Origin: Clostridia bacterium
GTDB taxonomy: Bacteria > Bacillota > Clostridia > Oscillospirales > CAG-272
Reading direction: 5' to 3'
Assembly: GCA_017453255.1 (NCBI GenBank)
Contig: JAFTKN010000010.1
Span: 214,458-278,457, forward strand
DNA length: 64,000 nucleotides
Position numbers and translations under genes: made by a program. Position 1 is the stretch's first letter. Each line of letters starts with the position of its first letter. Below are positions 52,491 through 60,186 of this stretch, piece after piece. The notes beneath the pieces were generated by a model. That model did no database searches. It worked only from the letters and a program-made list of their open reading frames with translations, and had not been told where the DNA came from.

Positions 52491-53825
52491 TTACATTTTA
52501 AATGGCATTTTCATCTTTTTACCAAATCCAAAACCATTGAATTTGCCAGAAGAGAATTGCTTCATCATCTTTTTCATCTGATCGAATTGTTTTAAAAGCT
52601 TATTTATATCTTCAACTGTTGTACCACTACCACGTGCTATACGCTTTTTTCTTGAAGAAGAGATGATTTCAGGATTTGTACGCTCTTTTACAGTCATTGA
52701 AAGAATAATTGCTTCCGTTTTTACAAGCATATTTTCATCGACTTTAAGATCAGAAGGAGCCCCCGGAATCATTGATAAAACTGATTCTAAGTTGCCCATT
52801 CGTTTTAATTGATCAAGCTGACTAAGATAATCAACAAGAGTAAATGTATTTGCTCTCATTTTCTTTTCTAATTCTTCAGCTTGTTTTTTGTCGAATGCTT
52901 CTTCAGCCTTTTCAATCAAAGAAAGAACATCACCCATTCCAAGAATTCTTGATGCCATTCTATCAGGATAAAATGGTTCTATTGTATCAAGCTTTTCACC
53001 AGTACCGACAAATTTAATAGGTTTACCAGTAACATATCGAACTGAAAGAGCAGCACCACCTCTTGTATCACCATCAAGCTTTGTTAAAACAACACCTGTA
53101 ATATCAAGTAGACTGTTAAATGTATCTGCAACGTTAACTGCATCTTGTCCGAGCATCGCATCAACAACTAAAAGAATTTCAGTAGGATCGGTAACTTTTT
53201 TGATATCTTGAAGTTCTTTCATAAGAATTTCATCAACATGTAAACGACCAGCTGTGTCAATGAAAACCATGTCATGACCATTCTTTTTTGCAAAATCAAT
53301 AGCATTTTTTGCGATTGAAACAGGATTTTTTGATTTTTCATCAGCATATACAGGTATATTAAGTTGCGAACCAACAACCTGTAGTTGTTTGATAGCAGCA
53401 GGTCGATAAACGTCACACGCAACCAAAAGTGGATTTTTACCTTGTTTTTTATATAAGCCAGCAATTTTTCCAGAATGTGTAGTTTTACCAGCTCCTTGCA
53501 ACCCTACCATCATGATAATTGTAGGTGGTTTAGAAGAAATTTCTAATTTTGCTTGAGATTTACCCATTAAATTAATTAATTCTTCATTTACTATTTTAAC
53601 AACCTGTTGAGCAGGCAAGAGGCTTTCTAAAACCTCTGAACCAATTGCACGTTCAGTGACATTTTTTATAAAATCTTTAACGACCTTAAAGCTTACATCA
53701 GCCTCAAGAAGAGCAAGTTTAATTTCGCGCATACCCTCTTTAACATCGTTAGCAGATAATTTTCCCTTATTTCTAAACCTTTTGAATGCATTTTTTAATT
53801 TTTCAGTCAAGCTTTGAAATGCCAT
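52491..53825 (-). CDS. ffh: Signal recognition particle protein Ffh
   Basis: GTPase that binds signal peptides and 4.5S/scRNA. The 444-residue protein has the N domain (AFQSLTEKLKNAFKRFRNKG), G domain MVGLQGAGKTTHSGKIAG, then DTAGRLHVDEIL and TKLDGDTRGGAALS. The C-terminal methionine-rich M domain has SGKFNGFGFGKKMKMPFKM at its end and RIARGSGTTVEDIN. SD AAGGAGG precedes the ATG. Partner FtsY is at 12025. No SRP RNA gene was found in the window. Confidence 0.98.
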   Translation of the reverse strand: MAFQSLTEKLKNAFKRFRNKGKLSANDVKEGMREIKLALLEADVSFKVVKDFIKNVTERAIGSEVLESLLPAQQVVKIVNEELINLMGKSQAKLEISSKPPTIIMMVGLQGAGKTTHSGKIAGLYKKQGKNPLLVACDVYRPAAIKQLQVVGSQLNIPVYADEKSKNPVSIAKNAIDFAKKNGHDMVFIDTAGRLHVDEILMKELQDIKKVTDPTEILLVVDAMLGQDAVNVADTFNSLLDITGVVLTKLDGDTRGGAALSVRYVTGKPIKFVGTGEKLDTIEPFYPDRMASRILGMGDVLSLIEKAEEAFDKKQAEELEKKMRANTFTLVDYLSQLDQLKRMGNLESVLSMIPGAPSDLKVDENMLVKTEAIILSMTVKERTNPEIISSSRKKRIARGSGTTVEDINKLLKQFDQMKKMMKQFSSGKFNGFGFGKKMKMPFKM

Positions 53826-53840
53826 ATAAGTACCTCCTTA

Positions 53841-54197
53841 TCAATAATCTACCATATCCTTAATTTCTTTAATTAAGTTATGTATTTTAGTAGAAACATC
53901 TTTATTATTTATAGTGGAGTTTATTGATTCTAATTCACTGGCGATTATAGATGATTTTTCGCGCATTTTAATGAATCGAGCAGCTAAACCAAGCTTATTT
54001 TCCATTTCAATCAAAATATTTTCACATTTTTTGAGTACGCTACGAACGCCCTGTCTTGAAATAGAGAAGTTTTCAGCAACCTCAGCAAGAGAACAGTCTT
54101 CATTGTAATACATATTTATCATTTCGTTTTGTCTCTCGTTTAAGATGTCACCATAAAAATCTAACAGTAGGGAAATGCTCAAATTTTTCTCAAACAT
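53841..54197 (-). CDS. ylxM: YlxM/UPF0122 helix-turn-helix protein
   Basis: A 118-residue sigma-70 region-4-like HTH protein always found next to ffh, thought to be part of the SRP system. Start ATG 54197 (MFEKNLSISLLLDFYGDIL) follows GGAGGG; the longer TTG reading at 54209 would include it. The HTH runs through CSLAEVAENFSISRQGVRSV. The stop is 15 nt before ffh. A well-formed promoter with repeats at 54214-54263 drives the operon. Confidence 0.93.
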   Translation of the reverse strand: MFEKNLSISLLLDFYGDILNERQNEMINMYYNEDCSLAEVAENFSISRQGVRSVLKKCENILIEMENKLGLAARFIKMREKSSIIASELESINSTINNKDVSTKIHNLIKEIKDMVDY

Positions 54198-54213
54198 ATT
54201 ACCCTCCAAATAC

Positions 54214-54263
54214 TGTAAACCAAATTACTTTACAAGTATAACATGTAAATGATTATTTGTCAA
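54214..54263 (-). promoter_or_regulatory. Promoter of ylxM-ffh-rpsP-khpA with three regularly spaced half-sites
   Basis: On minus, TTGACA (54263-54258), 17 nt, TATACT (54240-54235). TGTAAA (54214-54219), TTTACA (54229-54234) and TGTAAA (54244-54249) alternate in direction with two exact 9-nt spacers, bracketing the -10 and the transcript start. They resemble overlapping operators. Confidence 0.75.
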
Positions 54264-54618
54264 TACAAAATTATATTTTATTTTAATTTTTTAATTATAT
54301 AAAATATTAGTTGTAATTATATCATAATCATACTATTAAAATATTTTTTAATAAATTAGTAGTTTGTAGTTATATATAAAAAATTTATAAATTAAATTTT
54401 TTTTGCTTTATAATCCATTAAAAATAAGTTCATTTTAAATAAAAATTCATTATAAAGGATTATTTATATTGATCCAAACACATGATCATAACGAATAAAT
54501 AATAATTGCAGATAATTTAAAAAATATTATAAAATACATAAATTATGGTTTTTCTTATTCCCTAAATTATATAAAATTTGTATTTTGTATAATTAACAAA
54601 ATTATGATTTTCTTAACT
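54264..54618 (+). other. Very AT-rich intergenic stretch, no gene seen
   Basis: Between the ylxM promoter and the spoIIID terminator there are about 350 nt of strongly AT-rich DNA. I find no ORF with a ribosome site, no GC-rich hairpin, no tRNA or SRP RNA shape. A short TGATC...GATCA repeat near 54470-54486 is the only pattern. It may be decayed sequence or a spacer between operons of the same strand. Confidence 0.6.
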
Positions 54619-54652
54619 AAAATAAAACAAGAGATAAATTAATTACCTCTTG
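54619..54652 (-). terminator. Terminator of spoIIID
   Basis: CAAGAG (54628-54633) pairs with CTCTTG (54647-54652), with an extra TAA/TTA inside. On minus it is followed by TTTTATTTT. The stem overlaps the stop codon. Confidence 0.65.
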
Positions 54653-54902
54653 CCTTCTTATATTTTAATTTCGTTGCCTCTCCGCCACGAAGATGTCTTT
54701 CAAGTTTATTAAATTGTAAAACTTCTTCAACTTTTAAAAATAAATCATAATTAATTTTTTGTAATTTTTCTGTTATGTCTTTATGTACTGTTGATTTGCT
54801 TATATTAAAAGCTTTAGCTGTTTCTCTAACTGTTGATTTATTTTCAACCAAATATTTTGCTAAATATTCACATCTTTCACTGATAGTACTAAAATAATTC
54901 AT
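54639..54902 (-). CDS. spoIIID: Sporulation transcription factor SpoIIID
   Basis: Mother-cell DNA-binding regulator that acts between sigma-E and sigma-K. I start at ATG 54902 with CGGAGA upstream; longer readings run through the galM terminator. The 87 residues are typical: ERCEYLAKYLVENKSTVRET, HTH AKAFNISKSTVHKDI, and ending GGEATKLKYKKARGN. It lies behind galM on the same strand but is separated by a strong terminator. It supports a spore-forming host. Confidence 0.94.
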   Translation of the reverse strand: MNYFSTISERCEYLAKYLVENKSTVRETAKAFNISKSTVHKDITEKLQKINYDLFLKVEEVLQFNKLERHLRGGEATKLKYKKARGN

Positions 54903-54940
54903 AAATTCTCCGTTTATAATTATATTTAGTAATAAATATG

Positions 54941-54964
54941 AAAAAAACCGCATTTTTATGCGGC
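54941..54964 (-). terminator. Terminator of galE-galM
   Basis: CCGCAT/ATGCGG stem (54948-54953 and 54958-54963) with a 4-nt loop; the seven-A run at 54941 is the T-run on minus. Confidence 0.9.
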
Positions 54965-54969
54965 TTTTA

Positions 54970-56022
54970 TCAATTTTCAAATTTAAATACTGTTGTATAG
55001 TCATAGAGTTCACCAACATTTAATTCACTGGTTTCAAAATTTACATGATTAGGTGAATCTGGTGCATGTTGAGTTTCTAAACAAACTGCACACCTAATTT
55101 TTTGAGGATAATTTGACTTAAACGCACTTTCCTCTTCATTAATGCAATTTGCAGTATATACTTGAACACAAGGTTGATTAGTATATACTTTCATGACTCT
55201 TTCAGACTTAGTATCTTTCAATGTTGCTACGTGTTTGATTTTTCCATAATTGTTTAAAATGAAATTATGATCATAACCTTTGCCTAATCTTAACAACTCA
55301 TTATCATTGTCGATTTCTTTACCAATTAACTTTTCGGTTCTAAAATCAAAAGGCGTATTTTCTACAGATATTTCGTTGCCAGTTGGAATAAGTTCAGAAT
55401 TTACCTCTGTAATTCTATCACTATCTATCCAAAGGCTATGGTTTTCTATACGACCAGAATTGTAGCCACCTAAATTAAAATATGCATGATTTGTGAGATT
55501 TAAAATCGTTTTTCTGTCAGTTGTTGCTTTGTAATTAATTGAAAGCTTGTTATCATTATCAAAGGTATATAAAACCTTTACTGATAAATTACCAGGATAA
55601 CCTTCTTCCATATCCTTAGATAAATATGAAAGTTCTAAAAACATGGTATTGCCAATTTCCCAAGAAGTTGCATCCCATATTTTTTTATCAAAGCCTTCTT
55701 TTCCACCATGTAGATGGTTATTTTTCTCATTATTAAACAGTTTGTATTCTATGTTATCTAATACAAATTTAGAATTTCCTATTCTATTACCAAATCTGCC
55801 AATTAATGCACCTTGATAACCACTATTTTTTAAATACGAATTTACATTATCATAACCACAAATTACATCAGCTAATTCTCCGTTTTTATCTGGAACATTA
55901 ATTGATACAATTATTCCCCCAAGAGTAATAATTTTAACGCTTGCATTTTGTGAATTTGTCATTGTATAAGAATAAACCTCGCAACCGCAAGGTTTATTAC
56001 CAAAAAGCTCTTTAGTTATCAT
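54970..56022 (-). CDS. galM: Aldose 1-epimerase (galactose mutarotase)
   Basis: Interconverts alpha and beta sugar anomers before the Leloir pathway. The 350-residue beta-sandwich protein has GRFGNRIGNSKFVLD, NNHLHGGKEGFDKKIWD (first catalytic His), LTNHAYFNLGG (second), GYDHNFIL and LETQHAPDSPNH (near the catalytic Glu). It begins 2 nt after the galE stop. No galK or galT is present in the window. Confidence 0.95.
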   Translation of the reverse strand: MITKELFGNKPCGCEVYSYTMTNSQNASVKIITLGGIIVSINVPDKNGELADVICGYDNVNSYLKNSGYQGALIGRFGNRIGNSKFVLDNIEYKLFNNEKNNHLHGGKEGFDKKIWDATSWEIGNTMFLELSYLSKDMEEGYPGNLSVKVLYTFDNDNKLSINYKATTDRKTILNLTNHAYFNLGGYNSGRIENHSLWIDSDRITEVNSELIPTGNEISVENTPFDFRTEKLIGKEIDNDNELLRLGKGYDHNFILNNYGKIKHVATLKDTKSERVMKVYTNQPCVQVYTANCINEEESAFKSNYPQKIRCAVCLETQHAPDSPNHVNFETSELNVGELYDYTTVFKFEN

Positions 56023-56024
56023 AA

Positions 56025-57044
56025 TTACTCTTCCTCATCATAGCCATTTGGATTCTTTTTTTGCCAATTTGCGGCATCTAAGCACATTTTATCAATGTCA
56101 TAGTTTGCCTTCCAACCAAGAATATGTAATGCTTTCTCAGGATTTGCATAGCATTCATCAATATCTCCAGGTCTTCTCTCACAAATCTCGTATTTAATCT
56201 CATGACCAACGGCTTTTTCATAGGCACGAATGATATCAAGCACAGAATATCCAACCCCTGTTCCAATGTTAAAATGTTCAACACCAGAAACAATATTAGT
56301 TCTATCAATCGCCTTTAAATGAGCATTAGCTAAATCAACAACATGAATATAGTCTCGAACACCTGTTCCATCATGTGTTGCATAGTCGTTACCGAAAACA
56401 TTAACGTGATCATAGTGACCAAACGCTACACGAGAAACATATGGTAAGAGGTTATTAGGTATTCCTTTGGGATCTTCACCCATCATGCCACTTTCATGAG
56501 CACCAATAGGGTTGAAATATCTTAATATACATACGCTCCACTCTTTATCTGAATTGTAAATATCAGAAAGTATTCTTTCAATCATCAACTTTGTTTCACC
56601 ATAAGGATTGGTAGTTGATAACGGAAAATCTTCACTAATTGGAACTGATTTTGGTTTACCATAAACTGTAGCAGATGAGGAGAAAACAATCTTTTTGCAA
56701 CCATATTTAGCCATAATTGAACAAAGATTTAATGTTCCAGTTATATTATTATGATAATAAAGCATTGGCTTAGCTACACTTTCACCAACAGCTTTTAAAC
56801 CTGCAAAGTGAACAACACAGTCTATTTGGTTTTCAACAAAAACTTGCTCTAAATCGTTAATATTTAATAAATCTACTTGATAAAACTTAACAGTTTTACC
56901 AGTAATATTTTCTATTCTATTAATGACGCAGCGCTTTGAATTAGAAAGATTATCAAGAATAATAACCTCTCTATTATCGTTTAAAAGTTGAACAACGGTA
57001 TGAGAGCCGATATATCCAGTTCCGCCGGTTACAAGAATTGCCAT
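56025..57044 (-). CDS. galE: UDP-glucose 4-epimerase
   Basis: NAD-dependent SDR enzyme interconverting UDP-glucose and UDP-galactose. The 339-residue protein has ILVTGGTGYIGSHTVVQLL, the HFAGLKAVGESV block, and the catalytic SSATVYG and YGETK (YxxxK). The C-terminus has RRPGDIDECYANPEKA. SD AAAGGAGA precedes the ATG. A clear promoter lies at 57075-57103. It is divergent from the Crp/Fnr gene. Confidence 0.97.
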   Translation of the reverse strand: MAILVTGGTGYIGSHTVVQLLNDNREVIILDNLSNSKRCVINRIENITGKTVKFYQVDLLNINDLEQVFVENQIDCVVHFAGLKAVGESVAKPMLYYHNNITGTLNLCSIMAKYGCKKIVFSSSATVYGKPKSVPISEDFPLSTTNPYGETKLMIERILSDIYNSDKEWSVCILRYFNPIGAHESGMMGEDPKGIPNNLLPYVSRVAFGHYDHVNVFGNDYATHDGTGVRDYIHVVDLANAHLKAIDRTNIVSGVEHFNIGTGVGYSVLDIIRAYEKAVGHEIKYEICERRPGDIDECYANPEKALHILGWKANYDIDKMCLDAANWQKKNPNGYDEEE

Positions 57045-57074
57045 GATTAATCTCCTTTTTGCTTACTAAATAAT

Positions 57075-57103
57075 ATGATAAACTATTTAAAATAAAAAAT
57101 CAA
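57075..57103 (-). promoter_or_regulatory. Promoter of galE-galM
   Basis: On minus, TTGATT (57103-57098), 17 nt, TATCAT (57080-57075). Confidence 0.75.
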
Positions 57104-57122
57104 GATATTTTCAAAAATTATA

Positions 57123-57172
57123 TTGACTTTTTTATTTTAAAATGATAAAATTAGTGTATCAAATGATACACT
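57123..57172 (+). promoter_or_regulatory. Promoter and 20-bp palindrome of the Crp/Fnr gene
   Basis: TTGACT (57123-57128), 17 nt, TAAAAT (57146-57151). Immediately after it comes AGTGTATCA-AA-TGATACACT (57153-57172), a perfect 9-bp-arm palindrome over the transcript start, with the TGTATCA form expected for Crp/Fnr-type sites. It would suit autorepression. Confidence 0.85.
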
Positions 57173-57192
57173 TTTAAAAGGATAGTGTTTTT

Positions 57193-57831
57193 ATGGATAT
57201 AAAAAAATTTTTACATGAAAATTTTTTTCTTTTTAACGAGCTAAATGACGCTGATTTTAATTCACTTGTGAAGGATGAAAATTTTAAATTAGAATTATTT
57301 AATTGTGGTGATATTTTACACAATAATAAAAATTCGCAAAAAATTGGACTTATAACAAAAGGAAAAGCTGCAATAAGATCAGGCGAAGAAGGAGTAATCA
57401 TTAGACGTCTCTCTCCTAATGATATTTTTGGTGTCGCTTCTCTATTTGATTCTCCTTCTTATTTTACCTCCGTTGTCGCACTTTCCGATGTTGAGTTGAT
57501 TACTTTAAGTAAAGAATTTATCGTTAAATGTTTAGATACTTTTCCTAATTTGTCATTGCGATACATTAAATTTCTATCGAAAAAAATAAACTTTTTAAAT
57601 ACAAAAATAAACGCATATACTGCAAAATCTGCTGAAAATAAGCTTTATACTTATCTTTTGCAATTACCACGCAACAAAGATTCAGTAACACTAAGCATAA
57701 ATATGGCTACATTAGCAAAAATGTTAGGTGTAGGTAGAGCTACTATCTATCGTTCATTCGATAAATTAATTTCTCAAGGATTAATTATAAAAAATGAAAA
57801 AAATATTATTTTAAAAGAGGTACAATCATGA
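57193..57831 (+). CDS. Crp/Fnr-family transcriptional regulator
   Basis: A 212-residue protein with an N-terminal cyclic-nucleotide-type beta-barrel (about 15-115; KIGLITKGKAAIRSGEEG, LSPNDIFGVASLFDS), a dimerisation helix (about 120-150) and a C-terminal HTH (LSINMATLAKMLGVGRATIY). No FNR-type N-terminal cysteine set is seen, so an oxygen-sensing cluster is unlikely; the effector is unknown. Stop overlaps the next gene (ATGA), so it is the first gene of the transporter operon and likely its regulator. The palindrome at 57153 is its likely site. SD AAAAGGATAG precedes the ATG. Confidence 0.92.
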   Translation: MDIKKFLHENFFLFNELNDADFNSLVKDENFKLELFNCGDILHNNKNSQKIGLITKGKAAIRSGEEGVIIRRLSPNDIFGVASLFDSPSYFTSVVALSDVELITLSKEFIVKCLDTFPNLSLRYIKFLSKKINFLNTKINAYTAKSAENKLYTYLLQLPRNKDSVTLSINMATLAKMLGVGRATIYRSFDKLISQGLIIKNEKNIILKEVQS

Positions 57832-58832
57832 AAAAAATCATTTCAATCTTATTAGTTACAGCAATGATGCTTACAAGCTTATTGTTAATTTCATGCAACA
57901 ATAATCAGCCTGTGACAAACGAACAAGGCTACAAAGTCGCCTTAAATTTAACTGACGAATGGAATAAAATTTCAAACGGAACACAGTTGGTTCAGGGCTG
58001 TGTTGTTGTTAGAAAAGATTTTGCGGAGAAAAACCCAGATACTATAAGCAAGTTTTTAGATGAATATAAAGCTTCAATAGAGTTTACAAATGCTAATCCT
58101 GCTGAAGCAGGAAAATATATAAAGGAATTTGGAATTTTTGATAACTCGGATGTAGCCGCTACAGCAATTCCAAGTTGTAATATTGCATTTATGGAGGGTG
58201 AAAGTATGAAAAGCTCCATGGAGGCTTTTCTTACTGCCATGTTCTCTGTTGCACCTGCTAGCATAGGCAATGTTATCCCACAAGATGACTTCTACTATTT
58301 CAGAAACGAAAACAAAAATGCCGAAACATCAAATGTTCGAATTACCACATTAAATGGAACAACTGGTTTTGGAATGGCGAAGCTTATGTCAGACAATAAA
58401 AACGGGACAACAAGCAATAGTTATACATTTAATGTTGCTACCGATGCTACAAAAATTATTGCAGGATTAGTAAACGGTTCAATAGATATTGCAGCTTTGC
58501 CTACTAATGCCGCATCAAACGTTTACAATAAAACAAACGGAAATGTACAGGTTTTATCTATAAATACACTCGGAGTTCTATATACACTTGATAAAACTGG
58601 CGAGATTAACTCCATTAATGATTTAGAAGGAAAAACTATATATTGTCCAGCTCAAAATCCTACTTTTATTTTAGAGTATATTCTTAAAGCAAACAATATT
58701 AATGCAACTATTAACTCAACTGAGTATAGCACTCCAGCTGCATTAAGAACTGCTGTTATTGCTGGAAGAGTTGATATTGCAGTATTACCAGAGCCTATGG
58801 TTTCCATAGTAATGGCTAGTGCAAATCAATGA
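57828..58832 (+). CDS. ABC substrate-binding lipoprotein (NitT/TauT, NMT1-like), circularly permuted
   Basis: Extracytoplasmic receptor of 334 residues. A lipoprotein signal peptide ends in LLLISC with Cys23. Residues 34-158 read like the C-terminal half of the family (VALNLTDEWNKISNGTQ, then GCVVVRKDFAEKNPDTI, AIPSCNIAFMEG, and the usual end DDFYYF). After a short linker (159-168), residues 169-334 read like the N-terminal half (NVRITTLNGTTGFGMAKL, AGLVNGSIDIAALPTN, NTLGVLYTL, INDLEGKTIYCPAQ) and stop just after VDIAVLPEP, where the C-half normally begins. Family members have the opposite order. Both junctions are in frame with no internal stop. The ligand is unknown; sulfonate, nitrate or pyrimidine-type compounds are family options. 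Confidence 0.85.
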   Translation: MKKIISILLVTAMMLTSLLLISCNNNQPVTNEQGYKVALNLTDEWNKISNGTQLVQGCVVVRKDFAEKNPDTISKFLDEYKASIEFTNANPAEAGKYIKEFGIFDNSDVAATAIPSCNIAFMEGESMKSSMEAFLTAMFSVAPASIGNVIPQDDFYYFRNENKNAETSNVRITTLNGTTGFGMAKLMSDNKNGTTSNSYTFNVATDATKIIAGLVNGSIDIAALPTNAASNVYNKTNGNVQVLSINTLGVLYTLDKTGEINSINDLEGKTIYCPAQNPTFILEYILKANNINATINSTEYSTPAALRTAVIAGRVDIAVLPEPMVSIVMASANQ

Positions 58833-59584
58833 AAAAAGTAATCAAGGTTTTTATTATTACCCTATTTTGGATTTTGATATGGTATTTATTTTCATTAATT
58901 ATTAATTTACCATTGCTCTTTCCTGCTCCATGGGATGTAATTAAGAGAATTGGCGAATTAGCGATTACAGGTAGCTTTTATCTCATCGTTCTATCCTCTC
59001 TTGGCAGAATACTATTAGGAATATTAATTGCATTAATTTTAAGTTCTGCTATGGCTTTAATATGTACTCTTTCAAAAACTGTTTATGAGTTTTTTATTCC
59101 TTTGGTTTCAATAATGAAATCAACTCCAATTGTAGCCTTTGTCTATTTAGTAAATTTATTTTTACACAATGAAAATACAGTTATTTTCATTTGTTTTTTA
59201 ATGGTTTTTCCAATTGTTTTTTCAAATGTTTATCAGGGAATAAAAAGTACTGATAAGAATTTAATTGAAGTCTGCAAGGTCTATAAAATACCTTTTAAAA
59301 AGCAATTATTATCTATTTATTTGCCAACTGTTATTCCATATTTTATATCATCTTTAATCTCGTCGATAGGACTAGCTTGGAAGGCTGGAATTGCAGCCGA
59401 AGTATTGTGTACTCCTATTATATCTATTGGTATTAAAATTTCTGATGCAAATATAAATTTGGAGCTTGTTGATCTTTTTGCATGGACTGTTTGTGGCATA
59501 ATTTTATGTATTTTATTAGAATTTTGCACAAAAAAGGTATTAAAATCAATATTGAAGAAAAAGCAACTTGATTTGGAGATATAA
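58829..59584 (+). CDS. ABC transporter permease (SsuC/TauC type)
   Basis: A 251-residue inner membrane protein with about six hydrophobic segments, LILWYLFSLII at the start and the BPD_transp_1 region SKTVYEFFIPLVSIMKSTPI. The EAA-like loop is in LIEVCKVYKIPFKKQLLSIYLP. GLAWKAGIAAEVLCTP matches the SsuC/TauC group. The start overlaps the binding protein stop (ATGA). It pairs with the ATPase 3 nt downstream. Confidence 0.93.
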   Translation: MKKVIKVFIITLFWILIWYLFSLIINLPLLFPAPWDVIKRIGELAITGSFYLIVLSSLGRILLGILIALILSSAMALICTLSKTVYEFFIPLVSIMKSTPIVAFVYLVNLFLHNENTVIFICFLMVFPIVFSNVYQGIKSTDKNLIEVCKVYKIPFKKQLLSIYLPTVIPYFISSLISSIGLAWKAGIAAEVLCTPIISIGIKISDANINLELVDLFAWTVCGIILCILLEFCTKKVLKSILKKKQLDLEI

Positions 59585-59586
59585 AC

Positions 59587-60168
59587 ATGAAAATTAATAA
59601 TCTTTCAAAAAGCTTTGATAACAAATGTGTTTTCAACAATTTTTCATGTGAATTCATAGATAATAAAATAAATTTTATCATTGGTGAGAGTGGTTCTGGT
59701 AAAACCACACTTTTAAGAATTATCGCAGGCTTAGACAAAGACTTTCAAGGGGCTATTGAGGGTAATAATGGTGAAATTTCCATTGTTTTTCAAGAGCCAA
59801 GGCTTATACCATATATTAATGTTCTTGAAAATGTAAACATCGTTAACCAAAATTCAACCATAAAAACCACAACAGAATTACTTAAAATTTTCGAACTGGA
59901 AAACGAGCTTTATAATATGCCTAATTCGCTTTCTGGTGGTATGAAAATGCGTGTCGCGATTGCGAGAGCATTAAATTATGATAGTGATTTAGTTTTAATG
60001 GATGAACCATTTAGCGCTCTTGATGAAGAATTAAAAGCACGTATTTTACCCAAAATATTTGAAAAATTATCAAATAAGACGGTAATTATCGTCTCACATA
60101 ACGAAATCGACTGTCAGCAATATGCCGATAATATAATTAATCTAAATGAAAACATCCTCAAGGATTAA
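59587..60168 (+). CDS. ABC transporter ATP-binding protein (SsuB/TauB type), short form
   Basis: A 193-residue ATPase, shorter than the usual 240-260 because it ends soon after the H-loop. All core motifs are present: Walker A GESGSGKTT (about 33-41), Q-loop IVFQEPRLIPYINV, signature LSGGMKMRVAIARAL, Walker B LVLMDEPFSALDE and H-loop VSHNEIDC. It ends inside a strong terminator. Loss of the C-terminal tail leaves a complete nucleotide-binding domain, so activity is expected. Confidence 0.94.
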   Translation: MKINNLSKSFDNKCVFNNFSCEFIDNKINFIIGESGSGKTTLLRIIAGLDKDFQGAIEGNNGEISIVFQEPRLIPYINVLENVNIVNQNSTIKTTTELLKIFELENELYNMPNSLSGGMKMRVAIARALNYDSDLVLMDEPFSALDEELKARILPKIFEKLSNKTVIIVSHNEIDCQQYADNIINLNENILKD

Positions 60169-60186
60169 ATCCTTGAGGTGTTTTTT
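60156..60186 (+). terminator. Terminator of the Crp/Fnr-transporter operon
   Basis: 10-bp stem CCTCAAGGAT/ATCCTTGAGG with TAA loop (which contains the stop codon), then TG and six T. Confidence 0.92.

Noticed and set aside
54264-54618. SRP RNA (scRNA) or other RNA gene near ffh
   Set aside because: The stretch is almost purely A and T with no GC-rich helix or GGAA tetraloop region typical of SRP RNA.
57828-58832. Two separate truncated binding-protein genes
   Set aside because: There is a single frame with one start, one signal peptide and no internal stop, so a permuted single protein fits better than two broken genes.
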